Assembly: GCA_958299035.1 (NCBI GenBank)
Contig: CATQJL010000001.1
Span: 25,596,852 to 25,660,851 of the forward strand
DNA: 64,000 nucleotides
From: Cylicocyclus nassatus
Taxonomy: Eukaryota; Nematoda; Chromadorea; Rhabditida; Strongylidae
Direction: 5' to 3'
Shown: positions 1-11,639 of the stretch, piece after piece
Layout: each line of letters opens with the position of its first letter
How positions within the stretch are numbered: the stretch's first letter is position 1
The notes under the pieces: generated by a model
Databases searched by the model: none
Told to the model about the DNA's origin: nothing
Seen by the model: the letters and a program-made list of their open reading frames with translations, nothing else
Program-made: the position numbers and the translations under genes

Positions 1-953
1 GCATTTTTTGCTTTCCCCTGTAACTTTTCAGCAAAAAGGCCGAAAGCCCGTCCCATCCATTATTAAATAGAGTATGAGAAGGGCTTAAATGATATCTGTA
101 TTTGTTTCAAAGAACAGATTTTGTCGGAAAAGTTGTCCTAAAAAGGGACTCAGAAAAACTTATTTTTCTTATATTTTATATTCTATATTCTAATAATATA
201 CTTGTATTCTGAGATTTTTCCTAAGCAACTATTTTTGTAGCAACCTTATCATGCTGATATAGAATGTGTTCACCGTTGAAGAAATGATTTTTGAAAAAAA
301 CTTTGGCCACCGTTCTTTCTTGAGTTTCGTGTTTGCACAAGAATAAAGAATGTTGAATAGTGGTTTAACGAGGGAGGGATAGTGAGTCGCACTGGAGTTC
401 AGCATTCGGGACAAAGATAACATATCCAATTTCCAAATTTGCGAAATGGTTCAGTGCAATTGAGAAAGCAGTTGGTTTTCAACCGCACGGTTTAGGGTTC
501 AAAATCCGTGGGAACCCACTCAAACAACGAAAACCACTACTTTTCGTCATGACTGCGATTAAACACGCTTGCGCCGCAGGTTGCACACTTGCTCTATTTA
601 CTTGTAAATGGCAAAGCCTGTAGAACCAGGGTTTGTGACTAGTTTTCATAGAACCGTCTCGCAGATTTGAAAAGCGGATATGTTATTATTATCTCGAAGG
701 GGCCATAATAATCTACATCTCCTTGCTAAACGTCAGTGCGACTTACTGTTAGCTTTTTATTTTGTAGGTAGGGAATGATCTAGTATTGGGTGCCTGGATT
801 GACACAAAAAATGTCGGCTTGCCTAATTGATGCTGCTACCGTGTGTCGCTATCCATTTTCGGAAAATAATTTGGCAGAAAATCGACATTTCAAGATCAAC
901 CTTCCAAAGCGAATATCTTGGATTTTAACGCACAGATGGCCTTAGCTTACTGA
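1..953. other. AT-rich non-coding stretch
   Basis: I see no supportable gene here. Open frames are short, have no recognisable domain and no convincing splice structure. A weak tRNA-like string near 445-520 (a GGTTCAAAATCC-like B box) does not fold into a cloverleaf by eye. The stretch lies upstream of receptor A and could hold its promoter, but no specific element can be named. Confidence 0.5.
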
Positions 954-1400
954 CAATGGAATGGTCAAAAATTGAACTGGCTTAGACCTGCATACCATTA
1001 GATATAGCAAAAATCGCGGATTTGGAATTTATATTTCGTATTTGCTTGGCGCCTTTGTGGACGAACTTATAAACTGTTTAAGGACATTCTTTTGCTAAGA
1101 GATCGTGCATGTAAAGCTCAAATTTGGCAGCAAAGAGCCATGTTCGTTTTAATGCTGAAACAATTCATGCAGTTAGGTTACTTTGTATTTTTAAACCTTA
1201 AAGATGAGCTGAATGTGCAACAATGTGCACAATTTCGCAATTCTAAGCACGATTTTTTTTCGCAGTGCAACTGCTCATGATTTCGGACACAAAGGCGCTA
1301 AGCATTTATGGAATACAGCTTCGAAACCAGCGTTGAATGCTGCATCGAAGGTAGGCACCTCGCTTGGATTGGCCACTTCGACTTCTGACCATTCCCTTGT
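954..1400. repeat. Foldback element, GGGAATGGTCAGAA family
   Basis: The left end (AATGGAATGGTCAAAAATTG) is the reverse complement, with mismatches, of the right end, which reads CACTTCGACTTCTGACCATT. The inner parts also pair, around CATACCATT on the left and ATGGAATACAG on the right. The same termini bound the larger element at 38,934-40,655, and a fragment is seen near 12,840-12,885. No transposase is visible, so this is a non-autonomous, decayed copy. Boundaries are uncertain by a few bases. Confidence 0.55.
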
Positions 1401-1733
1401 GTTTTTTTTGTTTTGCTGCAAAAGCTTACATCATCTTTCGGAAGGCAATGGAAGAAAACAGCATACGCAACCACAAAAATTTTTGCCGTCTTGGGTATTC
1501 AAAATTGTTATAGTCACGACTGACAAAAAATTCCTTGCATGCAATATGGCAATCATTGCAGCTCTAAGGATTTCTCTTCAAAGAACCATTCACCGTAGTT
1601 CGTTTTCTTGTGCTGGATTTTACTGTCAGTTCAGACCATCTGCCCTGTTATTCTCAAATAATCAGGTAACTTTTCGTTCTGGCTTGCTCAATGTGACATA
1701 TCGAATGTTGCATCAAACCTTGTGATTCAAAGA

Positions 1734-4700
1734 ATGCTCGCATTCCGTATCACGCAACATGTCATGTATATAGTCTTCGGGTCTTTATCATCTATTGTGA
1801 ACATTATCATCATTACCATCCTTCTATCAAATGAATTTCGTAAAAACTATATCATGTTGATTGCGCTAACATTCGGTAACCTGGTAAGAAATTCTTTACA
1901 ATCGACTTGTACCAAACGTACTTTGTTCCCAGATTGAAGGTATTGGATTCGTTATAACAGGAATTTTCCGGCTTAAGCTTCTTGCAGCGTCTTCATTCTC
2001 ACTCCCATGTAATGTGCTTGACTGTCTCCGCTATAGTCCATGGGCAGTTCTTCTCGTTTTCGGAGGTACGTGGTTCACTGCTGTGGCTTCTTTTGTTTTC
2101 TAAATACTTCATTTCACATTCTTAGAAGACTTAAGAGTGATAGTTCACTTCTTTGCAACATGCTAGCCTTCCGAAAAGGCATTCTAAGGGTTCAAAATGC
2201 TTTTGAATTTCTTTTAGAAGTGTGATTAGACAATAGTTAAATTGAGCCTTTGTTTTCTTTCTGGCAAATTGAGTTGTTAAGAAGCGGCATGCAAAGTCGC
2301 AACAAAGACGTATCTTCACTGGTTGAAAGGCTTTCGCTCAACAGCTACAGTGTAAAAGTATTAGGTTGTCAAAAAAATAATGTCCGTTTTTATTTGCTTG
2401 CTTTAACAAAGCAACCAGACTCAACTCAACAAAGGGTAAGGGGTACTGTTCGATAGAGCAAAGCAAGCTCTACAAGATGGCACTCATGTCCTTGCGCCAT
2501 GCTTGATCCACGGAGAGTTCGAACTCAAATTCTAAAGATTTCCAAATGCCCAAAAAATCGAAAAAAATCAGATCTTCGTCCAAATAAATTCTACGGACCT
2601 CCCACTCGCTCACATCAATACTATCGATATCTGGTATCCATATGTGTGATTCCGTATTTTTTCCTTGACTAGAAACTAAGAAAACGAAAATTTTTCTGAT
2701 TTTCTCAAAGCAGTGCTGAGCCGTTTTTGCATATGTAGTTCTATACTACAAGCCTAGGTAAGTATAACTGTAGATTTTCAGCCCATTCCAAGCGGTAGTT
2801 TTCGAAAAATAACGAATTCGGATTTTTCCGTTTCAGTTTCAGTGCTAAAATCGACATTTCTCGAAAAGTACCGCTCGAAATAGGCTGAAAACCTACAGTT
2901 ATGCTTACCTAGGCTTGTGGTATAGAATTACATATGCAAAAACGGCTCAGCTTTGCTTTGAGAAAATCAGGGAAATTTTCGTTTTCTCAGTTTCTAGTCA
3001 AGGAAAAAATACGGCAATCGCACATATGGATATCAGATATCGATAGTATTGATGTGAGCGAGTCGGAGGTCCGTAGAAATTATTTGGACGAAGATCTGAT
3101 TTTTTTCGATTTTTTGGGCATTTGGAAATCTTTAGATTTTGAGTTCGAACTCGTGGATCGAGCCTGGCGCAAAAACATGAGTGCCATCTTGTAGAGCTAG
3201 CTTTGCTCCATCGAGTACCCCTTACCCTTTGTTGAGTTGAGTCTGGTTGCTTTGTTAAAGCAAGCAAATAAAAACGGACATTATTTTCTTGACAACCTAA
3301 TACATACCGTCCACTGCATATGATAGTACAGGTTGTGCTTGCATTGGTATAGTATACATCTTTATATAAGGAGGGATCCTGAGAGGTATCAAGTGGAAGA
3401 GTCCATTTCCTATCAACTCAGGCTCCGTTCATATAACTAAAAATGTATAAAGCTGTTCCATAAGTTCCGTCCGTTTCCACTTCCAGTCGCAGGAAGTCAC
3501 GCACTTCTTATTTCTGAATAAGTTTCAAGGAACATTCGATGAGGCAAAGTGAGCTCTACAAGATTGTGTTTATTTTATTCACTTTTGTTTTATATGCGCA
3601 CGCATGATGCGCCAAAACAACTCAAAACATACACTCAGTCATGAAAGATGGTGTTCTTGCTTTTACGCTTATTCAGATCTATTTCAATTGAAGCGAAAGT
3701 TTGAAGATTTAACCCCCCGAAGAACAATATAAGTATTTCTTTGCTGTAGGTTTCCCTCAATGAAAATCAAAAAGCAAATATTCTCATGCTTTTGCAAAGT
3801 GGCTGTGCTGTTCTTACATAACTAATTATGTACTACACACCAGTAGAAGTTCAAACTAGTAAACGAATTCTCAGCATATATACAATACCGCTCGTAATTT
3901 GTGAAAAAAATTGGCGGCGGCCGCTCGAATCAGTGGGGACCACCGAAGTTAGGGCCGCCCCGGCCACCGCTAAAGTCAAAATCGCGTACATACCATATCT
4001 CAGTCATTCTCTCCGTTTTGAAGAGAGACATCTAGATAACTTTTTGCCGAGAATAATGCGTGGGAAGCTTTACTGAAGGGTACTTGGTAGGGTGTTTTTG
4101 TGCAATATGCGCTGTGCTATATTATCGCAAAAACACGTCCACAAAAAAATGCTTACTATGTACAGTCACTTCACGTATGTACTTAGTGTCAAAAATATGT
4201 GACCTCTTATAGGATGGCATCATGAAAAAATCAGTACTCTTCTTTGGGTGAGCGTGGAAGCAACCTTGTAAACAAACTTGAGCAATGGTTGTCACATCGT
4301 TCTCCTACCAAATCTTTGCAGTGTGCCATCAGCGGTAAATGAATGCATTGTCGAATTCTTGTAACTCATAATACGCATTGCACACCAGTCTAACTACTAT
4401 GAGATCAGAAGCTATTATTCCGGGGATTACTCCCTGTTATCTAGCTTCTTTTGTTTTAATATTTTAGATAGTAATACATTTTTCCATGGTTTGGTTCCGC
4501 TACAGGTCTTACCGGCGAGTCACCATTAAGGTCTCGTTGCTTTACAGCGCGCAGTGTGCAGCTTTCACAATAGGTTAGAAATGATTGCGCATAATTTTTG
4601 CAATTAGCGCATCAAATAGCCATTCCAAGAGTTGTTGAACATATCCGTGCATTGTGATTTTTTAGGCTGCGTTCATACTGATCCCGAAGTCTGGGAACAT

Positions 4701-7700
4701 TTCCAGCACAGAGCTCGAGTTGAGCGCTGTGCTGGACTATTTCCGGATTTCGGGATCAGTATGAACGCAGCCTTAGGCTGGGTTCATACTGATTCGTAAG
4801 TTTTGAAACAGTATGAACTCAGCCTTACCGTGCTCTCACAGCACCCATACAAAGTGCCGCCATCGTCAAATTAGCGCAGTCGTTATCAGTGCACTGAGTA
4901 GTCTATTTGACAACCGACTAGTTACCGTATACCAACCACCAACATGCCAACAGTGGCTCCCTTAGTTCCAAAAGTTTTGCCTCGCCGAGCTGAGTCGAAT
5001 GGTGCTTTCGGATTCAGATTTCCATTCTGCACCGAGATGTGGTAATGCAGGAGAACTTGACTTTGGCGGCGGCTGGCGGCCGCCTAATTTCGGTGGTCGC
5101 CCTTCAGCGGCAGCCGCCGATTTTCTTCACGACTTGCGAGAGGTACAGTAAATGTTTGATGTGGAAAGTGTATACATAAGCAAGTTAGGGCGTAAGATTT
5201 TTTGAACGAAGTTACCTTCTTTTTATTTTTCGGGCAGTTGAAACCTTGCAGTTCTTGGCTTCAACCTCGAGAGAAGATCAGAACTGGCGCAAAAGCAAGA
5301 ACGCCACTTCGTAAAACTTGCTTTGCTCTATCGAATAGTACATACAAGTCTATTTAGAATTAAGAAATGTATAGCTTACTGCGGCTGAATGTCAAAATGG
5401 ACGAAACGTAAGAGACAACCTGATATTACACACATAAAAGTACAAAAAACATAAAAGTACAAAACGATTGCATCAATTAATGTTGAGCTGCGAAGCAACA
5501 GGTAACTAAAAACCACGAATTTTTGGCCTACCTATCTTTACCAAAGTGTTAACTCAGGAGCAGTACCGTGACACATAACACATCACCAACTTGGAAAACG
5601 TTTCACACACTTGTCGTTCGAAATCCGTTCAGCAACGCCAAAGAGCACCAATTTCAAGCTTTAAGAAGCCGTTAAAAGATAGATTTCCGCCTCAGCAAAA
5701 TGATCACAGTAAAAAAATCAATACTGACATAAATTCTTGAAACTAACCAGCTATTAGGGCGCTCGGCAAAAAATGAAAAAATGGAACCATGAATGAATGA
5801 TTTTTATTACATTTTGGAATTTTTTGTTTCGATCAACAATAAACAGGCTGCAACTTAAACGTCGCTTACATAAGCGACCTTTGCCTATTACTCTGGTAAC
5901 GCGTCAACGCTCCTTATTCGCAACCTTGCGCGTCGCACCATGAAGAACTCGAATAGGGTTTTTTGAACATCGCTCACTCTTGGCAGCTATACCTCAAAGT
6001 TATACAGCAGTTGACACATCATTCAAAAGAACTCTTTATGCTCTTTCGAAGGGATATTGAATATATAGGATTCCTTTCTATTTCTGTAGAAAAAAGACTT
6101 GGAAAATGCGATTTTTTGGAGCAAGATTCCAACCTACATCTTCCAAAGACAGATAAAATTTGAGGTAATCTATGTATGGATGAAAAGAGTCTGAAGAGCT
6201 CTAACAGATGGTTGCAAGATAATGTTTCACTTGCAAAGAAGTAAATAACACGCATCTTCGTTCCAGAAACTAATGACTGTCTCGTGACTTTAAAGGCAGT
6301 ACATCGGCAGAATGAGATGGGGGACCATGGGTTGGGGCGGGGCCAGAGAATACAGGAGATGAGAGCTGCTTCCGCCTTAAAATTTAGGGGGGTAAGAAGT
6401 GGCAGAGAAAGATCGGACTTTGGCCGATAGGTTCCATATGGGGGCTCCTACCCAGTGACCTTGTTTTGTCACGGGTCTCATTCTGCCGATGTACTGCCTT
6501 TAAGCGTTGCGGCCAGCAAGCCATTGTGGATTTGGTGACTGACCTTCACCCATTGCAGCCGTTGTACTTTGGATGGTCTCACATGTTTCACTGCGCAGAT
6601 ACTGCTTGAAGTTTATAATTATCGAAGTGACAACTTTGCATTTTAGCGAAAATAAAAACTACTAAGTGTGTTGATGGACCTATATGGGTGTAGTCTGAAA
6701 GAGGATAGTATATTCTAATCAAGTTTGTCAAAATTGGAAAGTTCAATTATTTTTTTCTCTTGAGAAATCTAAAGTTATTTTCTAGTGTCCCAAATAAACA
6801 AATTTTTTCCAAGAGTGCATCTTATCAAATATCCGAACCTGCGATGAGCTTGTCAGCGAATTCGCCGACTTAACGAGACAGTGAAAACAAATTCCATTCA
6901 GATCACACGGTCTATCTAACCCTTTGACAATAAATCTGATTGTCTTCAAAGCTAACAAAGAAACGGTCAAAAGTCAAAACAGTCAATCTAAATGAGCTGC
7001 ATAACATTGTATGCAGCGTTAAATGCCAACTCTGTATACCTTCCTTATCTGCTAAACCCTCCATGGACGAAGTTATGAGTGGTTTGATTGCGAGGAGACC
7101 GTTCATACGAAATGCAAAATCTGACTTTTGAATGCCGTTTTTATTCACATTTAGGAATGCACTGTATAAAGCAACACACTTGCCCAGCTTGAGCCAAACA
7201 TGGCACTGTATGTTCAAATTCGCGCTTAACATACACGACTTTTTTTGCGATGTAATAGCTCATAATAGCTCATAATTCGACAAAGGCGTTTAGCAGATGG
7301 GTAAGGCAGATTTAAAACACGGTTTTATGCTGGATCCAATGGTATGCGGCTCAAAACGCATACCATTAGATGCAGCATAAGACGCCAATTTTCGAATTTG
7401 CACGTCCAATAAGGCGAAATTTTAATCGCTCATATAGCTTGTGTTGCAGGACAGTTTCCAGCAGCTGTAAATTTGTGCGTATGCTTTGAGCAAGCGATTG
7501 CATTTCGATTTCCGTCTTGGTATCGGTGCAAATGGAGAAACAAGTACAGAGCATACTTGATATTGTGTTCCTTTGTATTTTGTTTGGTGAGCGGAATAAT
7601 CATCGACGCTTGAATGCTAAACTTACATTGCAGTTATCCACCACGAATGGAATTGCGGGACGCCTGATTTTGGGCAATGAAACAACTTCGCGCACTTGTA

Positions 7701-8296
7701 CTATTCGTGACCTGACTAGTAAATTCTACTTCAATGTACATCAACTCCTGATGTGCACAAGCTACCTTATCTCGTTTCTATTATTGCTCGCTGTTAAAAA
7801 ACTAAAAACCAAAACCGACAAAAGCACACAGGTGTACATTGCTTATTTAGAGAATTTGATCACCAGAAGTGTCCGTTTAATACAAAGCTATCAAAAAAAT
7901 TCCTAACAGTAGTCAACAAAATATGTGAAACACCAGTATGTACTCGGGGTCAAAAAACTTCTTCTAGACATTTCGTACAAACAAGCTGACTACGTTGCTG
8001 ACCATCAACGGAATCTCGGTCATATTGATCTCTGTACCAACAGGTGTTATTTTACTATGTGAATGGAAAGATATGAGCGTTCCTACGTGGGTGGCAGGTA
8101 AGCCAAATATAGCTTATACGGCCTATGGACAGTCTATATGGATTCCAATTTGATTTTAGGTAGTTTCTACTGTGCCTTCACAATTCATTCTGGCCTACAA
8201 TTTTTGGCCTACCTGATCATACCTCAATTCCGCCAAAAACTCAGATCGTGCTTTTGGAGAACCACTGTTAAAAAGTCAAGGGTACAGTCTATGTGA
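1734..8296 (+). CDS. Receptor A: nematode Srsx-like seven-transmembrane receptor, 6 exons
   Basis: Spliced reading: 1734-1883, 1933-2065, 7450-7586, 7634-7831, 7968-8097, 8160-8296, giving 294 residues with every junction in phase. Introns are 49, 5384, 47, 136 and 62 bp, all GT/AG. The start ATG at 1734 aligns with the starts of receptors B and C. Likely membrane segments are at about 11-30, 39-61, 86-107, 129-146, 174-194, 212-236 and 251-272. TM2 (IALTFGNL..GIGF..TGI.R) and the TM3 end (FEQAIAFRFPSWYR) resemble nematode Srsx receptors, in which this place normally holds DRxxAxxxPxWY; here the DR is replaced by EQ. The family acts as G-protein-coupled receptors, mostly in chemosensory neurons; the ligand cannot be told. 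Intron 2 is filled with foldback elements and MITEs. It is the most diverged of the three copies and has a shorter C-terminal tail. The family name is inferred from pattern, not from a search. Confidence 0.82.
2361..3300. mobile_element. Foldback (palindromic) element, TTAGGTTGTC family, in receptor A intron 2
   Basis: A 940-bp element whose two halves are near-perfect reverse complements: TTAGGTTGTC at 2361 and GACAACCTAA ending at 3300. TA flanks it on both sides, the target duplication expected of Tc1/mariner-type mobilisation. The halves carry matching inverted strings such as CGGACCTCCCACTCGC and its complement. No transposase frame is present, so it depends on another source. The open frames inside are mirror images of each other and are not taken as genes. 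A sister copy lies at 62,889-63,839. Confidence 0.85.
3430..5435. repeat. Decayed foldback copy of the TTAGGTTGTC family
   Basis: The ends near 3450-3580 and 5220-5435 resemble degraded halves of the element at 62,889-63,839: GAGCTCTACAAGAT on the left, TTGCTTTGCTCTATCGAA and GACAACCTGATA on the right. Inner inverted GC-rich strings, GGCGGCGGCCGC near 3910 and GGCGGCCGCC near 5080, also face each other. Small MITEs at 4665-4824 sit inside. It is too eroded for exact borders. Confidence 0.5.
4665..4772. mobile_element. MITE, GGCTGCGTTCATACTG termini
   Basis: A 108-bp palindromic element: GGCTGCGTTCATACTGATCC at the left and its reverse complement at the right, flanked by TTA on both sides. 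A second, 49-bp element with GGCTGGGTTCATACTG ends follows at 4776-4824, sharing the middle TTA, so the two sit in tandem with three TTA triplets. A third copy is at 13,500-13,608. A three-base TTA duplication is typical of PIF/Harbinger-type elements; that assignment is an inference. Confidence 0.75.
6294..6500. mobile_element. MITE with TTAA target duplication (AGGCAGT termini)
   Basis: A 207-bp element beginning AGGCAGTACATCGGCAGAAT and ending with the reverse complement of that string, with TTAA directly on both sides (6290-6293 and 6501-6504). TTAA duplication is the hallmark of piggyBac-type transposition. Related copies in this window are at 11,318-11,632, 29,986-30,318, 32,299-32,604 and 33,599-33,946. 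It lies in intron 2 of receptor A. Confidence 0.8.
7270..7400. repeat. Fragment of the GGGAATGGTCAGAA foldback family
   Basis: The string AGCAGATGGGTAAGGCAGA followed by a partner of CAATGGTATGCGG matches the inner part of the element ends near 40,540-40,610. A short inverted pair around ATGGTATGCGG and CGCATACCAT sits at 7340-7370. It is a remnant just upstream of exon 3 of receptor A. Confidence 0.4.
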
Positions 8297-8385
8297 CGGC
8301 AATAGCTCGCTTAGTGCAAACAAGGTCTAGCAAGAAATATGGCACACGAACCATCTGATAAGAGCCCCTCCTTGCTAAGTGTCTC

Positions 8386-8391
8386 AATAAA
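8386..8391 (+). promoter_or_regulatory. Putative poly(A) signal of receptor A
   Basis: AATAAA occurs 90 bp after the stop codon of receptor A at 8294-8296, at a spacing usual for nematode 3' ends. It is followed by a long C-rich run (8395-8420). Transcript data would be needed to confirm its use. Confidence 0.45.
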
Positions 8392-8399
8392 CCTTCCCC

Positions 8400-8832
8400 C
8401 CCCCCCTCCCCTCCTCCCCTCAGCAGCAGGACCGTTTACTTACAGTAAACAACACGACGCCCTCCTGTGCATTTATAGTGACGTACTCCCTCAATAGCAG
8501 GCCAATACTTTGTGAACCACGTTTTAGCGAATTCTGAGGTTTCGTGATTTGGACTGTCAAGTAAAATTTTCTTTGGCATGATTAGCCTTTTTAAAAATGA
8601 GTTAACTCAGTGCAAGCAACTGTTCCGTCTTCGCCCACCTGAATCCCACTTTAGACCAAACTATAAATCAGCAGCCAGCAAAATGTCCCCTTTTCGCTTT
8701 CGAAGATTGTGCTTCAAGCAACGTTATCCACATTTGGAAAACGAAACAAGCCTAAATTATTACTGTGAAAACTACTAATTTTAGCTCGGACTATGTATGT
8801 AGCATTCGTCAAATCTTCAAAGGTATGGTCCA
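8400..8832. other. Non-coding stretch with C-rich tract
   Basis: This starts with a C-rich run and then holds AT-rich DNA without recognisable coding or repeat structure. A short frame at 8578-8778 has no family resemblance and no splice partners. Confidence 0.4.
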
Positions 8833-9050
8833 TTTTTGAAATCGTGACGACGAATTGACTGCGGTCCTTGCGCACAAAGGAGCATAAAACACCCATACAA
8901 CAAGGCATCACCTCAGCGCTCAACTCAGTCGGTTTTAGTGGCTGAATACTGTCATGTGTAAACACAAAAACTATTTGATTAGAAGTAGAAACCAAGAAAT
9001 GGGAGTGCGTGCGTGCCGCGCGCGGTCGCGCCATCGTCACGATTTTTCAA
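8833..9050. mobile_element. MITE, ATCGTGACGA termini
   Basis: Both ends carry inverted copies of an ATCGTGACGA core: GAAATCGTGACGACG near 8840 and CATCGTCACGATTTTTC near 9040. The interior shares strings with the centre of the big palindrome (GCACAAAGGAGCATAAAACA here, a close match at 31,262 and 32,640; GCGCGGTCGCGCCATCGTC here and at 32,180). It is therefore a compact copy of the element occupying about 32,165-32,690. Confidence 0.6.
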
Positions 9051-9531
9051 ATGCCCTATAAGTTGATGGGTGCCGCAATCTCAAAAGGGTGTTAGGGCAT
9101 CTTAGGGTTATGCCACGCCCCATTAACTTACCTCATACCATTATGTGGCTGGTCCAAATCTGGCAACCTCAGAGGCCGTGTTCATCAATGCATCTGAGGT
9201 AAATTTTACCTTGAGGTCTGTAACTCAAGATTGATTGTATCTTTGCCAGCGTGGTATACACTGACATTTACTCAATGAACGCAATGGCGTCTTAGCGGTA
9301 CATGCGCTTTTCCTACCATATAATCAAGTGTCATTTTGTGTCCAGTGAATCCGAGGTGATGTCAACAGGAAACTATCAAGGTTTACTCCATTTCCAAAAA
9401 CGTCTCCGTCTCAAAGGTCTCATGCTTATCTGCACAACGTAAGCTCGCACTTTGTTTGAAATTGATTTTGTTTTCTGCGACACATTCGCTCCATGCATTC
9501 AATTTTGTATCTAAAGTTGAATGTCTTCTGT
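9051..9531. other. Non-coding stretch, nothing recognised
   Basis: No open frame of note. A small self-complementary string (GGTAAATTTTACC near 9201) has a weaker inverted partner near 11,700, which suggests an old element interrupted by those in between. I could not establish borders. Confidence 0.35.
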
Positions 9532-9809
9532 ATCGTCGACTCTAAAAATCGTGACGACGGTCTGCAGTGCGGCCAGTGCGCGCCGCACGGCACTGCCACT
9601 CAGTGATTCGCCCAAATTACGTGGAGAAGGTGAGTTCTTGTGGTTTTTCTTTTTCTTTTTGCATCTTTTTTGCTTGCAGGAACTTTCATGGCTACCGCAG
9701 GGAGCCTACACTGCAGAGAAGCAAGATTGCCCTACGATAAAGCGGCAGTGCCGTGCGGCGCGCACTGGCCGCACTGCAGACCGTCGTCACGATTTTTAGA
9801 GTCGACGAT
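9532..9809. mobile_element. MITE with long GC-rich terminal inverted repeats
   Basis: A roughly 278-bp palindrome. The left arm reads CGTCGACTCTAAAAATCGTG, then ACGACGGTCTGCAGTGCGGC, then a run rich in CGCGCCGCACGGCACTGCC; the right arm is its reverse complement for about 80 bases. The core AAAATCGTGACGAC is shared with the elements at 8833 and 32,165. The centre holds an AT-rich and T-rich spacer. No coding capacity. Confidence 0.75.
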
Positions 9810-10273
9810 ATGTATGTACGTATGCGTGTATGTATGTATGTTCCGAATAAAATATTTTATTTTCAAGCCGATCGGGACCAAACTTTACGCATACACTACG
9901 GGGAGATGCGGATGTCGTAGGCCACTTTTCGTTGTTGATCGATATCGACTTTATCGATTTTTGTTGATTTTTTTTGCAAAGCTCGGCTTACGGGCTGATA
10001 GTTGGCGCGGGGGGGGGAGGGTAAGTGAGCATACCGATTGCGAACAATATAAGTTTTCACATTATTTAGTTTTATCGATTCTACGACTTTTTTTTGCAAA
10101 GTTCGACCTAAAGGGGAGAGCATTGGCGTCAAATGAGCATGTGTTTACGAAAACAGAACGGGGATAGGAAATTGTAATTGTAGAAGTAGGCACAAGGAAA
10201 GGATGTACATCAGTATAGTGACCTTTATCATAGTGTTTTGACAGGGCCGAACGGAGCCAGTTATGCCAGCTAG
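9810..10273 (+). mobile_element. Helentron-like non-autonomous element
   Basis: It begins in a TGTATG-rich microsatellite, followed by GTTCCGAATAAAAT, CCAAACTT and CATACACTACGGG, the same order as at 19,235-19,420. It contains two diverged units of the 119-bp repeat (ATCGATTTT...GCAAAG motifs). It ends GCCGAACGGAGCCAGTTATG then CCAGCTAG followed by T at 10,274. A small hairpin some 11 bases before a terminal CTAG|T is characteristic of Helitron and Helentron 3' ends. No Rep/helicase is encoded. Confidence 0.6.
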
Positions 10274-10523
10274 TCAACTCAAATACTAAGTCATCCCGAA
10301 AGTTGTTGCGCTTGACCCAATGACCTTGCGCCAAATATGTTAGAAGCAACTTTTGTGGAGGAGTTATAGGATCTAGGTCGTATTCAATAAAGCTTTTCTT
10401 TCTACAAGTCATGTTTTTGAGCTCAAATCTTCTAAAGCCCTGTAATGTTGGATTTCCCAACTGGGTATAGTTACTACGCTTGAAAGTAATCATTTTGAAA
10501 AAGTCTGTAGAAAACCTTAGCAA
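10062..10523 (-). other. Unidentified open frame, 153 codons
   Basis: A long minus-strand frame that partly overlaps the Helentron-like element; its last ~45 codons are repeat DNA. The unique part (10,280-10,523) contains aromatic-rich text (NWLRSALSKHYDKG, HWVKRNNFRDDLV) without a family I recognise. No upstream or downstream exon is evident. It could be a fragment of a transposon gene or chance; I assign no function. Confidence 0.2.
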
Positions 10524-10648
10524 GAATCTAATAGCGAGCAGATAGTAATACCCGGCTGTGATGTCCTTTTCTCACGCTTTGTGAACATTGGCTTCCCAAA
10601 AAACCATGTTCTTTAGCTCTTTGCATGAATATCTCATAGGACAAATTC

Positions 10649-10937
10649 TTGAAGGCTAATTTAAGGTACAATATAACTAGACTCCAACAATGGTTAAACG
10701 TTGAGTGCTTAATGTGGACTAACCTCGTGCTGGCATACTAACTACTCAACATTGCAACTAACTATGCCAAGGTTAAGAAAGGAGGAAACATGGAAGTTGA
10801 GTGCTTATTTTTGAAGGCTAATCAAGGTTTAATATAATTAGACTCCAACAATGGTTGAACGTTGAGTGCTTATTTTTGAAAGCTAATTAAGGTTTAATAT
10901 GACTAGACTCCAACAATGGTTAAACGTTGAGTGCTTC
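10649..10937 (+). repeat. Three-copy interspersed tandem repeat, ~61-65 bp
   Basis: Units at 10,649-10,710, 10,811-10,870 and 10,876-10,936 share TTGAAGGCTAAT, TAGACTCCAACAATGGTT and AACGTTGAGTGCTT. Units 2 and 3 are adjacent with a 65-bp period. Unit 1 is separated from them by about 100 bp of unrelated sequence that itself holds a partial GTTGAGTGCTTA. No coding role is seen. Confidence 0.65.
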
Positions 10938-11313
10938 GATTGGGAAGTCGTGTGAGTAAAGTGCAGTTATTATTCATCTATTAGAGGGTCTCAGTACCCT
11001 CAAAATTTTGCAGAACGGCTGAAAGCCCATGAAAAAGCTGTAAAAAGGCTTTTGTCTTGTTGGCTTGCTTTACCCACCTGTTATATGCATCCCTTCAGAA
11101 AGCCGTATAACTTTTTTTGGGGAGATAGAAAGAAGGCTTGACCGAGCCCAAAACCGTTGATTTGCAAACTTTTAAAAAAATAAATTTTCAAGAGGTTATG
11201 GCCGGTGCGTGGCGTTTCGCCTTTGAGTGCTTTCGCATTTTGAAAAACGTCGGAGTGCATTTCGGCCGGTTCCATAAAAAAGAACTGTTTTATTCAAAAC
11301 ATCTTCCGTGCTT
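10938..11313. other. Non-coding stretch, nothing recognised
   Basis: Contains short frames only; no motif, splice structure or repeat partner identified by eye. Confidence 0.3.
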
Positions 11314-11317
11314 TTAA

Positions 11318-11632
11318 AAGCACCGTCCACCCAAAATCTCGAATTCAATGTTTTTGTCGCCTTTAGGCCTTTCGAAAGCCCTGATTCCGAACATGGAGTC
11401 GAAAATCCGCGAAACCCTCAAAAATCCCTGTTTCGAGAACCCTCTGCAACAAGCGCAGGCGAGATAAAGCATGCAAGCCGGGGTCGCCCCGCCCACTTTG
11501 CTACTTCCGGAGCCGATTTCTCGCTCCAGAAGCAGTCTTTTGCGGCGAAGCTTGGAGGTTTGTCTAGTATGGGGGCCCACACTAATATGCCATCATAATC
11601 TCGCCAATCTCCATTTTGGGTGGACGGTGCCT
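11318..11632. mobile_element. MITE with TTAA flanks (AGGCACCGTCCACCC termini)
   Basis: The 315-bp element starts AAGCACCGTCCACCCAAAAT (one mismatch at the second base) and ends with ATTTTGGGTGGACGGTGCCT. TTAA flanks it at 11,314-11,317 and 11,633-11,636. It shares the AGGCACCGTC terminus with the copies in both palindrome arms (29,986 and 33,599). The open frames inside are mirror shadows, not genes. Confidence 0.75.
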
Positions 11633-11639
11633 TTAACCA

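Noticed and set aside
445..520. Possible tRNA gene (GGTTCAGTGC ... GGTTCAAAATCC)
   Set aside because: The B box has extra A residues and no seven-base anticodon loop with a five-pair stem can be drawn.
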